A stretch of DNA of 51,205 nucleotides. Origin: Pseudomonas akapageensis (GTDB lineage Bacteria > Pseudomonadota > Gammaproteobacteria > Pseudomonadales > Pseudomonadaceae). Location of the stretch: assembly GCF_011355085.1 (NCBI RefSeq), contig NZ_VXCP01000003.1, positions 1 to 51,205 on the forward strand, read 5' to 3'. The position numbers were made by a program, and so were the translations under genes. Numbering within the stretch: position 1 is the first letter of the stretch; the number at the start of each line of letters is the position of its first letter. Below are positions 18,324 through 30,131 of the stretch, piece by piece. The notes under the pieces are model-generated. The model did no database searches, was not told the origin of the DNA, and worked only from the letters and a program-made list of their open reading frames with translations.

Positions 18324-21188
18324 ATGACCCACTCGATCAACCTCAGCACCGACAACGAATTCATCGCCCGCCACATCGGCCCACGCCAGGCAGATGAGCA
18401 AAGCATGCTCGCCTCCCTGGGCTTCGACTCCCTTGAAGCACTCAGCGCCAGCGTGATCCCGGACAGCATCAAGGGCACCAGCGTGCTCGACATGCCGGCC
18501 GGCCAGAGCGAAGCCGATGCCCTGGCGGCCATCAAGGCCATCGCCAGCCAGAACCAGCTGTTCAAGACCTACATCGGCCAGGGCTACTACAACACCCACA
18601 CGCCGGCGCCGATTCTGCGCAACCTGCTCGAAAACCCGGCCTGGTACACCGCCTACACCCCGTACCAGCCAGAAATTTCCCAGGGCCGCCTGGAAGCCCT
18701 GCTGAACTTCCAGACCCTGATCAGCGACCTGACCGGCCTGCCAATCGCCAACGCCTCCCTGCTCGACGAAGCTACCGCCGCTGCCGAAGCCATGACCTTC
18801 TGCAAACGCCTGAGCAAGAACAAGGGCAGCCACGCCTTCTTCGCCTCCAGCCATTGCCACCCGCAAACCCTGGACGTGCTGCGCACCCGTGCCGAGCCAC
18901 TGGGCATTGAGGTCGTGGTAGGCGATGAGCGCGAACTGACCGATGTCAGCGCTTTCTTCGGCGCCCTGTTGCAATACCCGGCCAGCAATGGCGATCTGTT
19001 CGACTACCGCGAGCTGGTCGAGCGTTTCCACGCGGCCAACGCTCTGGTGGCCGTCGCCGCCGACCTGCTGGCCCTGACCCTGCTGACCCCGCCAGGCGAG
19101 TTCGGTGCCGACGTCGCTATCGGCAGCGCCCAGCGTTTTGGCGTGCCGCTGGGCTTCGGTGGCCCGCATGCCGCCTACTTCTCCACCCGCGAAGCGTTCA
19201 AGCGCGACATGCCGGGCCGCCTGGTCGGCATGTCCATCGACCGCTTCGGCAAGCCGGCCCTGCGCCTGGCCATGCAAACCCGCGAACAACACATCCGTCG
19301 CGAGAAGGCCACCAGCAACATCTGCACCGCGCAGGTGCTGCTGGCCAACATCGCCAGCATGTACGCGGTCTACCACGGTCCGCAGGGCCTGCAGCAGATC
19401 GCCCGGCGCACCCACCAGCTGACCGCGATCCTGGCCAAGGGCCTGGTCACCCTGGGCGTGACCGTCGAGCAGGAACACTTCTTCGACACCCTGACCCTGA
19501 GCACCGGCAGCGCCACCGCCGAACTGCATGCCAAGGCCCGTGGCCAGCAGCTCAACCTGCGTGAAATCGACGCCCAGCGCCTGGGTCTGTCCCTGGACGA
19601 AACCAGCCGCCAGGCCGATGTGGAAACCCTGTGGCAGTTGTTTGCAGCGCAAGGCCAGGCCCTGCCTGACTTCGCCGCCCTGGCCGCCAGCGTTGAATCG
19701 CGTATTCCGCAAACATTGGTACGCGGCTCGGCCATCCTCAGCCACCCGGTGTTCAACCGTTATCACTCCGAAACCGAGCTGATGCGCTACCTGCGCCGTC
19801 TGGCCGACAAGGACCTGGCGCTGGACCGCACCATGATCCCGCTGGGCTCGTGCACCATGAAGCTCAACGCCGCCAGCGAAATGATCCCGGTGACCTGGGC
19901 CGAGTTCGGCAACCTGCACCCGTTCGCACCCGCCGAGCAGAGCAAAGGCTATCAACTGTTGACCGACGAGCTGGAAGCGATGCTCTGCGCCGCCACCGGC
20001 TACGACGCCGTGTCGCTGCAACCCAACGCCGGCTCCCAGGGTGAATACGCAGGCCTGCTGGCCATCCGTGCCTATCACCAGAGCCGTGGCGATGATCGTC
20101 GCGACATCTGCCTGATCCCGTCCTCGGCTCACGGCACCAACCCTGCGACCGCGCACATGGCCGGCATGCGTGTGGTCGTGACCGCCTGCGACGCCCGTGG
20201 CAACGTCGACATCGAAGACCTGCGCGCCAAGGCCATAGAGCACCGCGAACACCTCGCCGCACTGATGATCACCTACCCGTCGACCCACGGCGTGTTCGAG
20301 GAAGGCATCCGCGAAATCTGCGCGATCATCCATGACAACGGTGGCCAGGTGTACATCGACGGCGCCAACATGAACGCCATGGTCGGCCTCTGTGCGCCGG
20401 GCAAGTTCGGTGGCGACGTGTCGCACCTGAACCTGCACAAGACCTTCTGCATCCCCCACGGCGGTGGCGGCCCGGGCGTCGGCCCGATCGGCGTCAAGGC
20501 ACACCTGGCGCAGTTCCTGCCTGGCCACGGCCACATGGAGCGCAAGGAAGGCGCGGTCTGCGCGGCACCGTTCGGCAGCGCCAGCATCCTGCCGATCACC
20601 TGGATGTACATCCGCATGATGGGCGGCGAAGGCCTCAAGCGTGCCTCGCAGCTGGCAATCCTCAATGCCAACTACATCGCACGCCGCCTGGAAGAACACT
20701 TCCCGGTCCTGTACTCGGGCAGCAATGGCCTGGTTGCACACGAGTGCATCCTCGACCTGCGCCCGCTCAAGGAAACCAGCGGCATCAGCGTCGACGACGT
20801 GGCCAAGCGCCTCATCGACTTCGGCTTCCACGCCCCGACCATGTCCTTCCCGGTGGCCGGCACGCTGATGATCGAACCGACCGAAAGCGAGTCCAAGCAG
20901 GAACTGGATCGTTTCTGCGACGCGATGATCTGCATCCGCGAAGAAATTCGCGCCGTGGAAAATGGCACCCTGAACAAGGACGACAACCCGCTGAAGAACG
21001 CTCCGCACACTGCAGCGGAACTGACCGGCGAGTGGGCTCACCCCTACAGCCGCGAACAGGCGGTGTTCCCGCTGGCGTCCTTGATCGAAGGCAAGTACTG
21101 GCCGCCGGTCGGTCGCGTCGACAACGTGTTCGGCGACCGCAACCTGGTGTGTGCTTGCCCGTCGATCGAGAACTATCAGGACGTCTGA
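18324..21188 (+). CDS. gcvP: Glycine dehydrogenase (decarboxylating), P protein
   Basis: PLP enzyme that decarboxylates glycine and passes the aminomethyl group to the H-protein lipoate. 954 aa, the full-length single-chain form; both the N-terminal half ([19 protein letters not shown]) and the catalytic C-terminal half are present. The PLP lysine is K706 in [16 protein letters not shown]. The start follows GAGGAACCACC. The gene is very GC-rich at third positions, which creates a long spurious antisense frame across it. It is second in the glycine operon. Confidence 0.98.
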   Translation: MTHSINLSTDNEFIARHIGPRQADEQSMLASLGFDSLEALSASVIPDSIKGTSVLDMPAGQSEADALAAIKAIASQNQLFKTYIGQGYYNTHTPAPILRNLLENPAWYTAYTPYQPEISQGRLEALLNFQTLISDLTGLPIANASLLDEATAAAEAMTFCKRLSKNKGSHAFFASSHCHPQTLDVLRTRAEPLGIEVVVGDERELTDVSAFFGALLQYPASNGDLFDYRELVERFHAANALVAVAADLLALTLLTPPGEFGADVAIGSAQRFGVPLGFGGPHAAYFSTREAFKRDMPGRLVGMSIDRFGKPALRLAMQTREQHIRREKATSNICTAQVLLANIASMYAVYHGPQGLQQIARRTHQLTAILAKGLVTLGVTVEQEHFFDTLTLSTGSATAELHAKARGQQLNLREIDAQRLGLSLDETSRQADVETLWQLFAAQGQALPDFAALAASVESRIPQTLVRGSAILSHPVFNRYHSETELMRYLRRLADKDLALDRTMIPLGSCTMKLNAASEMIPVTWAEFGNLHPFAPAEQSKGYQLLTDELEAMLCAATGYDAVSLQPNAGSQGEYAGLLAIRAYHQSRGDDRRDICLIPSSAHGTNPATAHMAGMRVVVTACDARGNVDIEDLRAKAIEHREHLAALMITYPSTHGVFEEGIREICAIIHDNGGQVYIDGANMNAMVGLCAPGKFGGDVSHLNLHKTFCIPHGGGGPGVGPIGVKAHLAQFLPGHGHMERKEGAVCAAPFGSASILPITWMYIRMMGGEGLKRASQLAILNANYIARRLEEHFPVLYSGSNGLVAHECILDLRPLKETSGISVDDVAKRLIDFGFHAPTMSFPVAGTLMIEPTESESKQELDRFCDAMICIREEIRAVENGTLNKDDNPLKNAPHTAAELTGEWAHPYSREQAVFPLASLIEGKYWPPVGRVDNVFGDRNLVCACPSIENYQDV

Positions 21189-21227
21189 GTCGCTCGGGCT
21201 ACTAAACTGTATTGACTGGTAGGCCGT

Positions 21228-21302
21228 CATCGCTGGCAAGCCAGCTCCCACAGTGGACTGTGTTGCACATGGATCCCCTGTGGGAGCTGGCTTGCCAGCG
21301 AT
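21228..21302. repeat. REP pair inside the gcv operon (gcvP-sdaA gap)
   Basis: CATCGCTGGCAAGCCAGCTC...CACAG and its inverted copy CTGTGGGAGCTGGCTTGCCA flank about 25 bp. It sits within the operon between gcvP and sdaA, where the P. aeruginosa operon carries glyA2. As a transcript hairpin it could stabilise the gcvHP segment. Confidence 0.88.
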
Positions 21303-21347
21303 CTGCCGCAAAGCGGCAGCAAACAAAAAAGAAACCGGAGAACAACC

Positions 21348-22724
<1,377 letters not shown>

Positions 22725-22733
22725 GAGTCATGC

Positions 22734-23858
22734 ATGTCCACCGAACAACTGCTGCAAACCCCGCTCCACGCCCTGCACCTGGAACTGGGCGCGCGCATGG
22801 TACCTTTCGCCGGTTACGACATGCCGGTCCAGTACCCCTTGGGCGTGATGAAAGAACACCTGCACACCCGCGAACAGGCCGGCCTGTTCGACGTCTCGCA
22901 CATGGGTCAGATCCGCCTGGTCGGCGCAAACGCCGCCAAGGCCCTGGAGGCCCTGGTGCCGGTCGATATCATCGATCTGCCGGTGGGCATGCAGCGCTAT
23001 GCAATGTTCACTAATGATCAAGGCGGCATTCTCGACGATCTGATGGTCGCCAACCTGGGCAACGACGAGTTGTTCCTGGTGGTCAATGCCGCCTGCAAGG
23101 ACCAGGACCTGGCGCACCTGCGCAAGCACCTGGGCGACCAGTGCACGGTCCAGCCGCTGTTCGAAGAACGCGCCCTGCTCGCCCTGCAAGGCCCAGCCGC
23201 AGTGAAAGTGCTGGAACGCCTGGCACCGGAAGTTGCGAAGATGACCTTCATGCAATTTGCCAGCGTGAAGTTGCTCGGCGTCGACTGCTATGTGAGCCGC
23301 TCCGGGTACACCGGCGAAGACGGCTTTGAAATTTCCGTACCGGCCGCCAGCACCGAAGCCCTGGCCCGCCGCCTGCTGGCCGAACCGGAAGTGGCCGCGA
23401 TCGGCCTTGGCGCTCGCGACTCGCTGCGTCTGGAAGCCGGCCTGTGCCTGTATGGCCACGACATGAATACCGAAACCTCACCGATTGAGGCGAGCTTGCT
23501 CTGGGCCATCTCCAAGGCTCGCCGGGCCGACGGCGCCCGAGCTGGTGGTTTCCCCGGTGCGGCGACTGTCTTCAACCAGCAACAGCAAGGCGTGGCACGC
23601 AAACGCGTCGGCCTGCTGCCACAGGAACGCACGCCGGTACGTGAAGATGCCGATATCGTCGATGAAGCGGGCACCACCATCGGCCGCGTCTGCAGCGGTG
23701 GATTCGGCCCGACACTGGGTGGCCCGGTCGCCATGGGTTACCTGGATGCCGCACACACGGCCCTGGATACCCCGGTCTGGGCCATCGTGCGTGGCAAGCG
23801 TGTGGCAATGAAGGTGAGCAAAATGCCGTTCGTGCCTCAGCGCTACTACCGCGGTTGA
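22734..23858 (+). CDS. gcvT: Aminomethyltransferase (glycine cleavage T protein)
   Basis: Transfers the methylene group from the H-protein to tetrahydrofolate and releases ammonia. 374 aa. The folate-binding N-terminal region is evident ([24 protein letters not shown]), as are [13 protein letters not shown] and the C-terminal barrel domain. TAGGAGTC precedes the ATG. Last gene of gcvH-gcvP-sdaA-gcvT. A 10-bp inverted repeat (23873-23882 with 23911-23920) follows but lacks a T-run, so the operon end is not clearly marked. Confidence 0.97.
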   Translation: MSTEQLLQTPLHALHLELGARMVPFAGYDMPVQYPLGVMKEHLHTREQAGLFDVSHMGQIRLVGANAAKALEALVPVDIIDLPVGMQRYAMFTNDQGGILDDLMVANLGNDELFLVVNAACKDQDLAHLRKHLGDQCTVQPLFEERALLALQGPAAVKVLERLAPEVAKMTFMQFASVKLLGVDCYVSRSGYTGEDGFEISVPAASTEALARRLLAEPEVAAIGLGARDSLRLEAGLCLYGHDMNTETSPIEASLLWAISKARRADGARAGGFPGAATVFNQQQQGVARKRVGLLPQERTPVREDADIVDEAGTTIGRVCSGGFGPTLGGPVAMGYLDAAHTALDTPVWAIVRGKRVAMKVSKMPFVPQRYYRG

Positions 23859-24244
23859 TTCCGAAAACCCACCGTGGCGATGGCCACGAGAAGCGCGTTT
23901 GCTCTCATGTCATCGCCACGAAAAGGTTTGCGAGTTTCGTTATCGAAATCGCTTTGTAACAAGTCGAACACAGCTGAAAAAACCAGCTGGAATGAGCATG
24001 GAAAAAAAGCCTCAAAACGGGCCTAAAAGGTAGAAAACCAGCGGTCTTCAGGGGTTGTTTTTGTTCCCGGAGTTAGCGTAGAGTTTCCTCACTGTGTTTG
24101 CATGGGTCGCTATGGTTCGTGACCTGGGCAGTAGCTAAGATTTGCTACAACCCGTTCTGCGTCTCTTACTTTCCTGCAACCCAGCCCAGTACTCTTTCAG
24201 TTGAAAGAAGCTGTCACTAATTCTAAGTTCCAAGGAAATAAGCT
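23859..24244 (+). other. Gene-free region before the cold-shock gene, probable promoter and long leader
   Basis: 386 bp without a supported gene. It contains the inverted repeat CGTGGCGATG (23873-23882) / CATCGCCACG (23911-23920), a small stem GTAGC...GCTAC (24131-24148), and the perfect palindrome TCTTTCAGTTGAAAGA (24193-24208) about 36 bp before the cold-shock ATG. Long structured leaders are common for cspA-type mRNAs. I could not place a promoter with confidence. Confidence 0.5.
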
Positions 24245-24457
24245 ATGTCGCAACGTCAGAGCGGTACCGTCAAGTGGTTTAACGACGAGAAAGGTTTTGG
24301 TTTTATCACTCCAGAAAGCGGTCCGGATCTGTTCGTGCATTTCCGCGCTATTCAGGGCAACGGCTTCAAGAGCCTGAAAGAAGGTCAGAAAGTGACTTTC
24401 GTTGCAGTGCAAGGCCAAAAAGGCATGCAAGCTGACGAAGTTCAAGCCGAAGGCTGA
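24245..24457 (+). CDS. Cold-shock domain protein (CspA family)
   Basis: 70-aa single cold-shock domain, an RNA/ssDNA-binding beta barrel. RNP1 is visible in KGFGFITPE and RNP2 in [22 protein letters not shown] gives a good ribosome site. It stands alone between its long leader and a strong terminator. Pseudomonads carry several paralogues (capA/capB/cspD types) and I do not assign one; whether it is induced by cold cannot be told from the sequence. Confidence 0.96.
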   Translation: MSQRQSGTVKWFNDEKGFGFITPESGPDLFVHFRAIQGNGFKSLKEGQKVTFVAVQGQKGMQADEVQAEG

Positions 24458-24469
24458 TTCGTCCCCCAC

Positions 24470-24505
24470 AAAAAAGCCCCTGCTGGCAACAGCAGGGGCT
24501 TTTTT
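24470..24505 (+). terminator. Rho-independent terminator of the cold-shock gene
   Basis: AAAAAAGCCCCTGCT, a six-base loop, AGCAGGGGCTTTTTT: a 9-bp GC-rich stem (15 bp with the flanking A/T), starting 13 bases after the stop codon. Confidence 0.96.
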
Positions 24506-24561
24506 GTGCCTGCGATTCCGTAGAATAGGCGTTTTTTAACTGCACGGAGTGCTGCCCCGCC

Positions 24562-25050
24562 ATGCCGAAACACCTGTTGCGTCCCCAGGGCGACTTCCCT
24601 CCCGTGGGCCTGGGCCGTCGCCTGGCGGCGATGTTCTACGACTTCCTGCTCTGCACTGCGCTGCTGATGGTCACCACCCTGATCTACAAGCTGATCATGA
24701 TGGCGTTCATCGGTGAAGCCCGCTTGCGCGAACTCTCCGAGGCTGGCGCGCTGGATGGCGACCCGCTGCTGTCGACGATCCTGTTGTTCGTGCTGTTTGC
24801 CTTCTTCGCCAAGTTCTGGACCCACGCCGGGCAGACACTGGGCATGCAGGTGTGGGGCGTACGCGTGCAGAACGTCGACGGCAGCGCCATCAGCCTGTGG
24901 CAGGCCCTGCTGCGCTTTATCGTCTCTATTGCGTCCTGGCTGTGCCTGGGGCTGGGGTTTTTCTGGGTGTTGATCGACAAGAAGAAGCGCAGCTGGCATG
25001 ACATCTATTCAGATAGTCAGCTGGTACGGATTCCGAAGAAAACCAAATAA
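24562..25050 (+). CDS. RDD family membrane protein
   Basis: 162 aa with three hydrophobic segments (about residues 23-45, 72-88 and 118-142). The RDD-type N-terminal motif is present (GLGRRLAAMFYDFLLC; conserved Arg and Asp). A charged C-terminus follows, including DKKKRSWHDIYSDSQLVR, the typical family tail. Function of the family is not settled; some members are linked to ion transport or stress. It is convergent with lptG and shares a bidirectional terminator with it. Confidence 0.9.
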   Translation: MPKHLLRPQGDFPPVGLGRRLAAMFYDFLLCTALLMVTTLIYKLIMMAFIGEARLRELSEAGALDGDPLLSTILLFVLFAFFAKFWTHAGQTLGMQVWGVRVQNVDGSAISLWQALLRFIVSIASWLCLGLGFFWVLIDKKKRSWHDIYSDSQLVRIPKKTK

Positions 25051-25080
25051 AAAAAGCCGACCCAAGGGTCGGCTTTTTTT
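25049..25080. terminator. Bidirectional terminator between the RDD gene and lptG
   Basis: AAAAAAAGCCGACCC-AA-GGGTCGGCTTTTTTT: a symmetric hairpin with T-runs on both strands. It ends the rightward RDD gene (stop at 25050) and the leftward lptF-lptG pair (stop at 25093). Confidence 0.95.
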
Positions 25081-25092
25081 ATGGACGAAGGT

Positions 25093-26154
25093 TCAACCCG
25101 CCCGACGCAGTAACCACACCCCAATCAGGGCACAGACCCCGGCCGGCACCGCCACTGCCAGCAGCGGCGAGAAACCGAATACCTGACTCGATGGCCCCAG
25201 CAGATCCTGGACGATGCGGAACACGAAGCCCACCAGCACACCGGTGAACACGCGCTGACCCAGAGTCACCGAGCGCAGCGGGCCGAAGATGAAGGAAATT
25301 GCCATCAACACCAGCGCTACCGTCACCAACGGCTGCAGGACCTTGGTCCAGAAAGCCAGCCAGTAACGGTCATTGTTCAAGTCCTGATCAGACAGGTAGT
25401 TGATGTAGGTCCACAGCCCCGAGATCGACAGGGATTCAGGCGCAACCACGACGGTGCTCAGCAACTCCGGCGTCAGCGCCACGTCCCAGCGTTCTTCCGG
25501 CATCTTGATGACTTCAGTGCTATCTCCACGGAAATGGGTGGTGGTCACGTCGGTCATATTCCAGTGATCAGTCTCATACTGGGCCGTGCGCGTAAAGCTG
25601 GACGTCAGCATATGGCGCTCGCCGTCAAAGCGATAGCGCGTGACACCGTACAGCAGGCCATTGGGTTGCACAGAGTTGATATGCACGTACTCGTCGCCCT
25701 GACGGTGCCAGACGCCGCGCTTGGACGTTTGCGCTTCACCTCCACCCTGCGCCAGCGAGCGTGCTGCCTGGGCCTGGTTCTCGGTTTGCGGCGCCACATA
25801 CTCGCCAATCAGCACCCCGGCCAGCATCAGCAGCAGCATCGGCTTCATCACCGCCCAGACAATGCGGCCAACCGAAACCCCGGCCGAGCGCATGATGGTC
25901 AGTTCACTGTGACTGGCCAGGCTGCCCAGGCCGATCAGGCAACCGATCAGGGCGGCCATCGGCAGCATGTCGTACAAGCGCCGAGGCACGGTCATCAATA
26001 CGTAGCTGCCGGCATCCCACAACGTGTAGGTATCACTGACGTCGCTCATCTCATCAATGAAGGCAAACAACGACGCCAACCCCAGAATGACCCCCAACAC
26101 TCCGAGGATCGCCACGAGGACGCTGCTGCCGATGTAACGATCAATCTTACCCAC
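25093..26154 (-). CDS. lptG: LPS export permease LptG
   Basis: One of two inner-membrane permeases of the LptB2FG transporter that extracts lipopolysaccharide from the inner membrane. 353 aa; start is GTG at 26154 giving MGKIDRYIGSSVLVAILGVL, overlapping the lptF stop by 8 nt. An ATG further up gives a non-family N-terminal extension. Six hydrophobic segments flank a central periplasmic domain (about residues 125-265, with GVWHRQGDEYVHINSVQPNG). It is translationally coupled to lptF; transcription ends at the shared bidirectional terminator. Confidence 0.96.
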   Translation of the reverse strand: MGKIDRYIGSSVLVAILGVLGVILGLASLFAFIDEMSDVSDTYTLWDAGSYVLMTVPRRLYDMLPMAALIGCLIGLGSLASHSELTIMRSAGVSVGRIVWAVMKPMLLLMLAGVLIGEYVAPQTENQAQAARSLAQGGGEAQTSKRGVWHRQGDEYVHINSVQPNGLLYGVTRYRFDGERHMLTSSFTRTAQYETDHWNMTDVTTTHFRGDSTEVIKMPEERWDVALTPELLSTVVVAPESLSISGLWTYINYLSDQDLNNDRYWLAFWTKVLQPLVTVALVLMAISFIFGPLRSVTLGQRVFTGVLVGFVFRIVQDLLGPSSQVFGFSPLLAVAVPAGVCALIGVWLLRRAG

Positions 26155-27271
26155 GGGCCACCTCCGCACGGCGGCTGGCACGCTTGAGCTTCATCGGCTC
26201 CCAGAGCATCAACCCCAGGCCGATGCACAGGAACAACCCGTGGACCCACCACAGGCCCGGCCCGATCGGCAATTTGCCTTTATCCACCGCGCCACGCACG
26301 GAGATCAATATCGTCAGGTAAGCCATATACAGAAGAATCGCCGGTAGCAACTTGAGGAAACGGCCCTGGCGCGGGTTGACCCGCGACAGCGGTACCGCCA
26401 TCAGGGTCACGATGAAGACCAGCAGCGGCAACGACAGGCGCCACTGCAGTTCGGATTTCTCGCGCAGGGTCGTGCCGCTCAGCAGCGCGGAAGTCGGGAT
26501 GGCTTCCCGCTCGGTGATGTCTTCGCTGACTTCAGGCTTGGGTAGCAATACGCCATAGGTGTCGTACTTGATAGCACGGTAATCGGCCTGGCCAGGATTG
26601 CCATCGTAGCGATAGCCGTTATCCAGGATCAGGTAACGATTGCCGTCGGGGTGGATTTCCTGCCGGCCTTTCTCTGCCACCAACACCGTGATGCCACGAT
26701 CCTTGCTTTGATCGTCGGGCAATTTCTTCTCGGAAATGAACACCCCGGCCAAGCGCGCGCGGTCTTCGGACAATTGCTCGGTATAAGTGACCCGCGTGCC
26801 GTCGCGCAGGGTCTGGAAGCGCCCCGGCACCAGCGTGTCGAACTCGGTCATTGCATCCTGCTGGTTGATGATCTGTGCCACCCGGGCCACGCCTTGCGGG
26901 GCCAGGCTCAAGCTCAGCCACGCCACCAGCAGGGCCACGATGACCGCCGGGAACATCGTCATGGCCAGCAGCCGCCGCTGGCTCATGCCGGTGGCCGCAA
27001 GCACGGTCATCTCGCTTTCCAGGTACAACCGTCCGTACGCCAGCAGAATCCCGAGAAACAGCCCCAGCGGCAGAATCAGTTGCAGGAATCCGGGCAGACG
27101 AAAGCCCATGATGAGGAACAGCACGCTTGGATCGAGTGCGCCTTGCGCCGCTTGGGCCAGGTATTTGATGAAGCGCCCGCTCATGATGATTACCAGCAAC
27201 ACAGCGCTGACAGCGCTCAAGGTAACCATGACCTCGCGGGAAAGATAACGGAAGACGATCAAACCAGACAC
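26147..27271 (-). CDS. lptF: LPS export permease LptF
   Basis: Partner permease of LptG in the LPS transport bridge. 374 aa, starting MSGLIVFRYLSREVMVTLSA; N-terminal membrane segments, a periplasmic jelly-roll domain in the middle (TEFDTLVPGRFQTLRDG, GVFISEKKLPDDQ), then C-terminal membrane segments (LLVFIVTLMAVPLSRVNPRQ). The order lptF-lptG and the divergent pepA are the standard gamma-proteobacterial arrangement. It is an essential function in most Gram-negative bacteria. Confidence 0.96.
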   Translation of the reverse strand: MSGLIVFRYLSREVMVTLSAVSAVLLVIIMSGRFIKYLAQAAQGALDPSVLFLIMGFRLPGFLQLILPLGLFLGILLAYGRLYLESEMTVLAATGMSQRRLLAMTMFPAVIVALLVAWLSLSLAPQGVARVAQIINQQDAMTEFDTLVPGRFQTLRDGTRVTYTEQLSEDRARLAGVFISEKKLPDDQSKDRGITVLVAEKGRQEIHPDGNRYLILDNGYRYDGNPGQADYRAIKYDTYGVLLPKPEVSEDITEREAIPTSALLSGTTLREKSELQWRLSLPLLVFIVTLMAVPLSRVNPRQGRFLKLLPAILLYMAYLTILISVRGAVDKGKLPIGPGLWWVHGLFLCIGLGLMLWEPMKLKRASRRAEVARG

Positions 27272-27378
27272 TCCAGGGTTGTCAGGCTCAGGGGGCCAAA
27301 CAAGTAAAACATAGCAGCCGCGAAAGTTGCCGGCGCGTGGGCACGAGCCACCGAAAAAGTCGGCGCATTATCCTGTGA

Positions 27379-29052
<1,674 letters not shown>

Positions 29053-29106
29053 AACTGATCGATCCGGCTGCGTCGCCACAAGGCGCAGCCGGGTTGCGGA
29101 AGGGAT

Positions 29107-29535
29107 ATGACCAAAGTCGATTTCTACATTCTCCCCAGCGCATCGCCCTCGGCGCGCCTGGATTTCGCCTGCAAGCTCACGGAAAAAGCCTGGCGCCTGG
29201 GGCACCGCGTCTACTTGCATTGCAGTGATGCCGCCCAGCGCGACGAACTCGATGCCCGCCTGTGGAGTTTCAAGGGCGAGAGTTTCATCCCGCACAGCAT
29301 CGCCGAAGACGATCCCCAAGCCTCGATCGCCCTGGGTCTTGGCCCGGATGCAGGTTCGCATCAGGATCTGCTGGTGAACCTCGACCTGAGCGTCCCACCC
29401 TTCTTCAAGCACTTTGCCCGCGTGGCCGAAGTGGTGGTCGAAGACGCCGCGATCCGTCAGGCTGCACGGGAGAGTTTCCGTTTCTACCGTGAACAGGGCT
29501 ATCCTCTGCAAGATCACCGCCTCCAGCGACTCTGA
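29107..29535 (+). CDS. holC: DNA polymerase III subunit chi
   Basis: Clamp-loader accessory subunit that links the polymerase III holoenzyme to single-strand binding protein. 142 aa, single domain; starts MTKVDFYILPSASPSARLDF with the SSB-facing residues of the chi family, later LDLSVPPFFKHFARVAEVV. GGAAGGGAT precedes the ATG. The order pepA-holC-valS is conserved in proteobacteria. A small gene follows after 7 bp, probably co-transcribed. Confidence 0.95.
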   Translation: MTKVDFYILPSASPSARLDFACKLTEKAWRLGHRVYLHCSDAAQRDELDARLWSFKGESFIPHSIAEDDPQASIALGLGPDAGSHQDLLVNLDLSVPPFFKHFARVAEVVVEDAAIRQAARESFRFYREQGYPLQDHRLQRL

Positions 29536-29542
29536 GTTCAAG

Positions 29543-29929
29543 ATGGACAATCCCAAAACTTCAACCAAGCCCGTGCAACTGCTGGACGACCTCGAGTCGA
29601 TCCGCCAACTGCTCGGCGATGACACCCTGCAACCGCCGCTGCTGACCGAAACGGTCGAAGGCAGCGACCAGATTCCCATGCTGTTCGAGCAGATCGACGA
29701 ACCGGTAGTCACGGCGCCAGCGCCGCCACCACCGCCGAAGGTCGAAGCTCAGCCAGACCCGCAGGCCAAGCGCCAGGAAACCCTGCTGCACCTGGATGTC
29801 GAACTGCGCGCTGCGGCACAATTGATCATGCAAGACGTGATCGACGATTTCGCACCGCATATCGAGAACGAGGTCAAGCGGCGGCTGGATGCGCGGCTGG
29901 ATTGGTTGTTGAGCCACTATCCGGAGTAG
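29543..29929 (+). CDS. Conserved Pseudomonas hypothetical protein between holC and valS
   Basis: 128 aa, acidic N-terminus (LLDDLESIRQLLGDD), a proline-rich linker at about 63-75 (APAPPPPPKVEAQP), then an amphipathic helical C-terminal part (LRAAAQLIMQDVIDDFAPHIENEV). No membrane segment or known motif. The start at 29543 follows holC by 7 bp; a longer frame upstream overlaps holC and is rejected. A gene at this place is typical of Pseudomonas. The helical half could mediate oligomerisation or a partner interaction, but no function can be assigned. Confidence 0.85.
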   Translation: MDNPKTSTKPVQLLDDLESIRQLLGDDTLQPPLLTETVEGSDQIPMLFEQIDEPVVTAPAPPPPPKVEAQPDPQAKRQETLLHLDVELRAAAQLIMQDVIDDFAPHIENEVKRRLDARLDWLLSHYPE

Positions 29930-29948
29930 TCAGCGGCCCTTTGGGCCG

Positions 29949-30016
29949 CATCGCTGGCAAGCCAGCTCCCACAGAGTTCACCGCAGACCTCTGTGGGAGC
30001 TGGCTTGCCAGCGATG
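29949..30016. repeat. REP pair upstream of valS
   Basis: CATCGCTGGCAAGCCAGCTC and its inverted copy GAGCTGGCTTGCCAGCGATG enclose a short spacer; same orientation and type as the pair at 21228-21302. Confidence 0.9.
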
Positions 30017-30131
30017 AGGCCAGTAGCTACAACATTTATCCCACCTGCCATCACCTCGCTCTACGCCCCGCGCCTCTTCCCCGTTATACTTGTCGGCTTT
30101 CCTGAATAAATGCCATAGGGTCCCGCCGCGC

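Noticed and set aside
18102..21326. 1074-codon open frame on the minus strand across gcvP
   Set aside because: It is antisense to a complete, well-conserved gcvP and owes its length to GC-rich third positions; no recognisable domain.
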